Positions 60,584 to 64,000 of a DNA stretch of 64,000 nt are shown here, piece after piece. Position numbers and translations under genes: made by a program. The stretch is from Salinisphaera orenii subsp. orenii MK-B5. GTDB lineage: Bacteria > Pseudomonadota > Gammaproteobacteria > Nevskiales > Salinisphaeraceae. The notes beneath the pieces were generated by a model. The model made no database searches, was not told where the DNA came from, and worked only from the letters and a program-made list of their open reading frames with translations. Location: the NCBI RefSeq assembly GCF_003788635.1, contig NZ_AYKH01000008.1, positions 35,158 to 99,157 of the forward strand. The letters are read 5' to 3'. Position 1 is the stretch's first letter. Each line of letters starts with the position of its first letter.

Positions 60584-61299
60584 GCGTCGCCCGGCGTGTC
60601 GTGCGGGTCCACGAAGCGGTAGCCCACGCCCCAGACGGTCTGGATATAGCGCGGCGCGGCCGGGTCGGCCTCGATCTTGCCGCGCAGCCGGTTGATATGG
60701 GTGTTGACGGTGTGATCGAAGCCGTCGAATTCCGGGCCCCACACCTGATCGAGCAAATCGCTGCGCGAGAAGCCGTGGCCGGGATTGCGCGCGAACAGGG
60801 CCAGTAGCGCGAATTCCTTGGCCGTGAGCGACACCGGCACGTCGTCAATACGCACCTCGTGCTTGTCGATGTCCACGCGCAGCGGCCCCACCACGATGGG
60901 GGCCGACGTGGCACCGGCCGCGCTCGATACCGACTCGCGCTGGCGCCGGCGCAGCAGCGCCTGCACGCGGGCCAGCAGGATCGCGGCGTCGAACGGCTTG
61001 GTGATGTAGTCGTCGGCACCGATCTCGAGGCCCAGCACCACGTCGCGCGTGCCGGCGAGCGCCGTGAGCATGATCAGCGGTATGCCGGCATCGTGGCCCC
61101 GGATCTCCCGGCAGACGGCCAGCCCGTCGATGCCCGGCAGCATGAGATCGAGTACCACCAGCGCGGCATCACGCCAGCATTCGAGCGCGCGCTCGCCGCT
61201 GGTCACCCAGTCCGCCGGATAGCCGGCCTCGCCGAGAATGGCGACCAGCAGCCGCCCGATATCGGGGTCGTCCTCGACGCACAGAATGCGCTCCGCCAT
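60580..61299 (-). CDS. OmpR-type response regulator
   Basis: 239 residues: receiver with D51 (VVLDLMLPGIDG) and Lys in ITKPFDAAIL; winged helix SLTAKEFALLALFARNPGHGFSRSDLLDQVWGPEFDGFDHTVNTHINRLRGKIE. AGGGAGA precedes the ATG at 61299; the 57-base longer frame is not family-like. Divergent from the second Met-rich gene; the 208-base gap between them includes an inverted repeat (61352-61393) that may be its binding site. Confidence 0.93.
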   Translation of the reverse strand: MAERILCVEDDPDIGRLLVAILGEAGYPADWVTSGERALECWRDAALVVLDLMLPGIDGLAVCREIRGHDAGIPLIMLTALAGTRDVVLGLEIGADDYITKPFDAAILLARVQALLRRRQRESVSSAAGATSAPIVVGPLRVDIDKHEVRIDDVPVSLTAKEFALLALFARNPGHGFSRSDLLDQVWGPEFDGFDHTVNTHINRLRGKIEADPAAPRYIQTVWGVGYRFVDPHDTPGDA

Positions 61300-61351
61300 G
61301 CCGTTCTCCCTGTCGCTGGGCGCCATTCTCGTCGATCGGCCCGCCGGGCAC

Positions 61352-61393
61352 ATCACGAAACGTTAAACCGGCGGCCTGTTATCGATTCGTGAT
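61352..61393. promoter_or_regulatory. Inverted repeat between regulator and Met-rich peptide gene
   Basis: ATCACGAA (61352-61359) and TTCGTGAT (61386-61393) are perfect inverse copies, 26 bases apart, between the divergent response regulator and the Met-rich gene. Possible transcription-factor site; the spacing is longer than a usual dimer site, so the call is tentative. Confidence 0.4.
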
Positions 61394-61507
61394 GATTGCG
61401 CGGCGGGCCGGGCCTAGCTTGATGTGCAGCCGCGCACCGCTGCGGCCGGCCGGGCAGAAACACATGAATCAAGGCCCGTCCGTCTTTTCTTTCTACGGAG
61501 AACTCTC

Positions 61508-61810
61508 ATGACGCAATTCAAGACCCTTCGCAACCCGCTGCTGACCGCCCTGCTGTTCTCGGGCGTGCTGGTGTGGAGCGCCGCCGGCCTGGCCATGGAA
61601 GAAGACAGCATGTCCCATGACGACGGCGCGATGTCGCAGGACAGCGGCATGACGCACGATGATGGCATGTCGCATGACGATGGCATGAAGGCCGACGACG
61701 GCATGGCACACGATGACGGCATGAAGTCGGACGACATGTCGCACGACGACAGCATGTCCGGCGAAGACGGCATGTCGCACGACGACGGCATGAAAGAAGA
61801 CAAGATGTAG
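61508..61810 (+). CDS. Periplasmic methionine-rich repeat peptide (MXKDX/MrpX-like)
   Basis: 100 residues: signal peptide ~1-29 (LLTALLFSGVLVWSAAGLA), then ~71 residues built of 5-6-residue repeats of the form M-S/K/T-H/A/S-D-D-G (MSHDDG, MKADDG, MAHDDG, MKSDD). 13 of ~71 mature residues are Met, with many Asp and His and no Cys. This matches the pentapeptide MXKDX-type family and the idea of MrpX, a periplasmic methionine sink for hypochlorite in Azospira. Metal binding through Met/His/Asp is the alternative. A GGAGAAC site precedes the ATG. Confidence 0.82.
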   Translation: MTQFKTLRNPLLTALLFSGVLVWSAAGLAMEEDSMSHDDGAMSQDSGMTHDDGMSHDDGMKADDGMAHDDGMKSDDMSHDDSMSGEDGMSHDDGMKEDKM

Positions 61811-61819
61811 GTCGTCCCC

Positions 61820-61860
61820 GGCTGCCGGCCGGCTTCGCGCCGGCGGGCAGCCTTTCTTTC
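61820..61860 (+). terminator. Intrinsic terminator/attenuator after the second Met-rich gene
   Basis: GGCTGCC (61820-61826) pairs with GGCAGCC (61846-61852), with an inner GCCGGC/GCCGGC stem around a TTCGC loop, then TTTCTTTC. The cytochrome gene starts only 16 bases later, so read-through may set the ratio of abundant peptide to the redox enzymes. Confidence 0.75.
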
Positions 61861-61875
61861 GAACCGGGCCTATCG

Positions 61876-62736
61876 ATGAACAAACACAACGACAATCCAT
61901 ACGCCAACCCGCCCGAGCGCGCCCGGGTGATCAAGCGCCACGGGCTTTTCACCCGCGTCTGGCACTGGGTCAATCTCGTCTGTCTGGTGATCCTGCTGAT
62001 GAGCGGGCTGCAGATCTTCAACGCCCACCCGGCGCTCTACTGGGGCAACGATTCCAGCTTCGACGATCCGGCGCTGCAGATCACCGCGATGCGCGGCGAC
62101 GACGGCGCGCCCATGGGCGTGGTGCGTATCGGCGGCTACCGCATCAATACGACCGGCGTGCTCGGCCTGTCGCGCAACGACGGCGAGCTCGATACGCGCG
62201 CCTTCCCGGCGTGGGCCACGCTGCCCGGCCCGCAGTGGCTGGCCATGGGCCGCTACTGGCATTTCGCCGCCGCCTGGGTTTTCGCGCCGCTGCTGCTGGC
62301 CTATCTCGTCTACACCCTGATCAGCCCGGCCCGACGCCGGCTGGTCTGGCCGACCGCGGCCCAGTGGCGCGGCCTGCCGGCCACGATCGCCCACCACGCA
62401 CGGCTGAAGTTCGATCACAGCGCCGACTACAACGGCCTGCAGAAGCTCACCTATCTGCTGGTGCTGTTCGGCCTGCTGCCGCTGATGGTGCTCACCGGGC
62501 TGACCATGTCGCCGACCATGAACGCCGCCTGGCCCTGGCTGCTCGACGTGTTCGGCGGCCGCCAGAGCGCACGCACGCTGCATTTCATCTTCGCCTTTTT
62601 GCTCGTGGCCTTCTTCGTGATTCATCTCGGGCTGGTCCTGATCTCGGGCGTGTTCAACAACCTGCGTTCCATGATCACCGGCCGCTATCGCCTGGGCGAC
62701 GACGCCCCGGCCGACAAGGACAACCGTCATGCGTGA
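61876..62736 (+). CDS. Membrane cytochrome b (b561/YedZ1-like)
   Basis: 286 residues, about four to five membrane helices carrying paired heme His: FTRVWHWVNLVCLVILLMSGLQIF (H30), MGRYWHFAAAWVFAPLLLAYLVY, LHFIFAFLLVAFFVIHLGLVLISGVF. Typical of di-heme cytochrome b subunits that feed quinol electrons to a periplasmic partner. It overlaps the next gene by 8 bases, so the two products are made together. Distinct from the MsrQ/FRD-type YedZ of E. coli by its RVWHW start. Confidence 0.88.
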   Translation: MNKHNDNPYANPPERARVIKRHGLFTRVWHWVNLVCLVILLMSGLQIFNAHPALYWGNDSSFDDPALQITAMRGDDGAPMGVVRIGGYRINTTGVLGLSRNDGELDTRAFPAWATLPGPQWLAMGRYWHFAAAWVFAPLLLAYLVYTLISPARRRLVWPTAAQWRGLPATIAHHARLKFDHSADYNGLQKLTYLLVLFGLLPLMVLTGLTMSPTMNAAWPWLLDVFGGRQSARTLHFIFAFLLVAFFVIHLGLVLISGVFNNLRSMITGRYRLGDDAPADKDNRHA

Positions 62737-63514
62737 CTCGAAACTCATCCTCCCCGACCCGAAACGCCGGCGCCTGATCACCGGCCTGGGCGCGCTCGGC
62801 GCGAGCGCCGCCCTGACCGGCTGCGACAGCCTGTCGCGCAACGACCGGGTGCAGGACCTGCTCGGCGCGACCGACCGCCTCACCCGCGCCGCCCAGCGGC
62901 TGGTGTCTTCGCGTGAGTCGCTGGCGCGCGAGTTCGGCGAACGCGATATCGCGCCGACCATGCGCGCCAACGGCAGCACCGATCCGAGCAACGACGACTA
63001 CAAGCGCCACGCCGCTAACGGCTTCGCCGACTGGCGCCTGCGTATCGACGGCCTCGTGCGCCAGCCCGGCGATTTCTCGATCGATGACCTTAAAGCCATG
63101 CCGTCGCGCACCCAGATCACCCGTCACGACTGCGTGGAGGGCTGGAGCTGTATCGCGAAATGGACCGGCGCGGTGCTCGGCGAGGTACTCGACCGGGTGC
63201 GCCCGACCTCGGCCGCGCGCTACGTGGTCTTTCACTGCGCGGACAATATCTACGGCGGGCCGGTCAAATACTATGAAAGCATCGACATGGTCGAGGCCTA
63301 TCACCCCCAGACCCTGCTCGCCTACGGTCTGAACGACGACCGCCTGCCCATCGCCAACGGCGCGCCGCTGCGTCTGCGCGCGGAGCGCCAGCTCGGCTAC
63401 AAGATGGCGAAATACGTCATGCGCATCGAACTGGTGGACAGCTTCGCCTCGATCCAGGGCGGCAACGGCGGCTACTGGGAGGATCGCGGCTACGAATGGT
63501 GGGCCGGCATCTGA
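62729..63514 (+). CDS. Tat-exported molybdopterin oxidoreductase (YedY/MsrP-like, SUOX fold)
   Basis: 261 residues. A twin-arginine signal (PKRRRLITGLGALGASAALTGC) ends in a lipobox L-T-G-C32, so it may be a lipoprotein. The SUOX-fold Moco domain has Cys135 in HDCVEGWSCIAKWTG (MsrP has a similar CVEAWS with Mo-ligand Cys), then VFHCADNIYGGPVKYYESIDM and NGAPLRLRAERQLGYKMAKYVMRIELV. Probable role: reduction of methionine sulfoxide or another S-oxide using the cytochrome b. It is shorter than E. coli MsrP (334). Needs Moco, whose genes lie 7-9 kb upstream. Confidence 0.88.
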   Translation: MRDSKLILPDPKRRRLITGLGALGASAALTGCDSLSRNDRVQDLLGATDRLTRAAQRLVSSRESLAREFGERDIAPTMRANGSTDPSNDDYKRHAANGFADWRLRIDGLVRQPGDFSIDDLKAMPSRTQITRHDCVEGWSCIAKWTGAVLGEVLDRVRPTSAARYVVFHCADNIYGGPVKYYESIDMVEAYHPQTLLAYGLNDDRLPIANGAPLRLRAERQLGYKMAKYVMRIELVDSFASIQGGNGGYWEDRGYEWWAGI

Positions 63515-63907
63515 CGCCGCTCGGCGGCGGCCCAGCCACCACGGCCACCCGTCCGGCAGGCGCCACCCGCGCCGCCCGGGGCCGTCGATCGATTGCCGTC
63601 CGGCGTAGCATCGCCATCCGTCCGACTCCGGATTGCGACACGTCGGAAACCGCCCTAGGTTGACGGGATGACCATAGAGGGCCACATGTCCGATGCGAAT
63701 CGCGGTCGCCGTGACCGCCAAGCGGCGTGCTCGCAAACGCCAGCCGGCGATGCGAGCCCGCTCGCCACCGCTCGGCGCGGTCGACCGGCACCTACGGACG
63801 CGTCGCAACGAAGCCGGCACGGCCGCGGCGCGCCTGTACGGCGATCGCCGGCCACGCCGATTCGCGCAGCCCGGCCTCCGGGCGCGCCCTGAACGCGGCC
63901 CATCGTC
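63515..63907. other. 393-base intergenic region, nothing supported
   Basis: High GC, with short open frames that have no family resemblance or ribosome site. No terminator or promoter pair is clear. It separates the molybdoenzyme gene from a possible new gene start at 63908. Confidence 0.4.
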
Positions 63908-64000
63908 ATGCAACCCGCCGATACCGCGCCGCGTGCCGCCGACATCGATGCCGCCCGTGCGGTCGTCGCCGAACGGCTCCCCCCCCCCCCCCCCCCCCCC
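63908..64000 (+). CDS. Possible 5' end of a gene, running into a C homopolymer
   Basis: An ATG opens MQPADTAPRAADIDAARAVVAERL and then enters a run of 22 C (63979-64000) at the end of the window. The pattern ADIDAARAVVAERL is faintly like the N-terminus of PLP-dependent dehydratases, but this is too short to name. The homopolymer may be a sequence artefact or the edge of a contig. Confidence 0.35.
   Translation, partial: MQPADTAPRAADIDAARAVVAERLPPPPPPP

Noticed and set aside
61616..61806. Short tandem DNA repeats considered as a CRISPR or VNTR array
   Set aside because: The 15-18 base periodicity is explained by the MSHDDG codons of the peptide gene; there are no unique spacers.
61493..61900. 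Minus-strand frames with repeats (VVRHAVV..., MPSSCDMPSS...) opposite the MSHDDGM gene
   Set aside because: These repeats arise only because the + strand gene is repetitive; no ribosome site or export signal fits.

Overview
The window is very GC-rich, densely coding DNA from a gammaproteobacterium. The order of housekeeping genes supports this: aroK-aroB-gltB-gltD, ygfB-pepP-ubiH-ubiI, rsmE...gshB-tonB-algH-ruvX-pyrR-pyrB and the pilT/pilU-yggS cluster all match arrangements known from Pseudomonas and E. coli. A halophilic lineage such as Salinisphaera is my best guess, but the genus is inference only. Many neighbouring genes are translationally coupled by 4-base ATGA or GTGA overlaps (HAD/sirtuin, lgt/thyA, pepP/ubiH, ubiH/ubiI, argA/rsmE, ruvX/pyrR, moaDE/moaCB, RR/HK).

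Layout. 1-0.6 kb: 3' end of a secreted Ig-like protein. 0.65-8.5 kb (+): shikimate kinase, dehydroquinate synthase and both glutamate synthase subunits. 8.9-24.6 kb (-): sirtuin, HAD hydrolase, acyl-CoA-binding protein, folA, thyA, lgt, an acetyltransferase, a PfkB kinase, a split glycine cleavage operon that contains tpx and sits behind a tandem glycine riboswitch with a good sigma-70 promoter, then the ubiI/ubiH/pepP/ygfB operon. 24.7-26.7 kb (-): a secreted metalloprotease with a Cys-containing C-terminal sorting signal, next to a CPBP/Rce1-type membrane protease. 26.8-30.6 kb (+): argE, an acetyltransferase, argA, rsmE. 30.6-36.9 kb: a block of visibly lower GC that separates rsmE from gshB, carrying hmp, nsrR with a shared palindromic operator, an AhpD-like protein, a nitronate monooxygenase, two small conserved proteins and a ClC channel. 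36.9-41.4 kb (+): gshB, tonB, algH, ruvX, pyrR, pyrB. 41.4-47.6 kb (-): a rimK module with a retropepsin-like protein and a deacylase, then three tandem PilT-family ATPases. 47.7-49.1 kb (+): yggS, rpiA. 49.4-52.3 kb: a PepSY / two-component module. 52.5-53.7 kb: an MFS transporter. 53.7-58.2 kb: molybdenum functions (moaD-moaE and moaC-moaB fusions; modABC behind a ModE-type operator). 58.4-63.5 kb: two Met/Asp-rich secreted peptides flanking a two-component system, followed by a membrane cytochrome b and a Tat-exported molybdopterin enzyme. The window ends in a run of 22 C.

The most interesting unit is 53.7-63.5 kb. Molybdate uptake, cofactor synthesis, a YedY-like periplasmic molybdoenzyme with its cytochrome b partner, and methionine-rich periplasmic peptides together resemble the MrpX-YedY1-YedZ1 hypochlorite-scavenging system of Azospira, but here the unit is linked to a two-component system. 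The second is the metalloprotease with a putative JDVT-CTERM-like sorting signal beside a candidate dedicated sorting protease (24.7-26.7 kb).

No tRNA, rRNA, CRISPR array, transposase or phage gene was seen. Coordinates come from reading frames and start-codon context; all family assignments are by recognised motifs and were not checked by a search.
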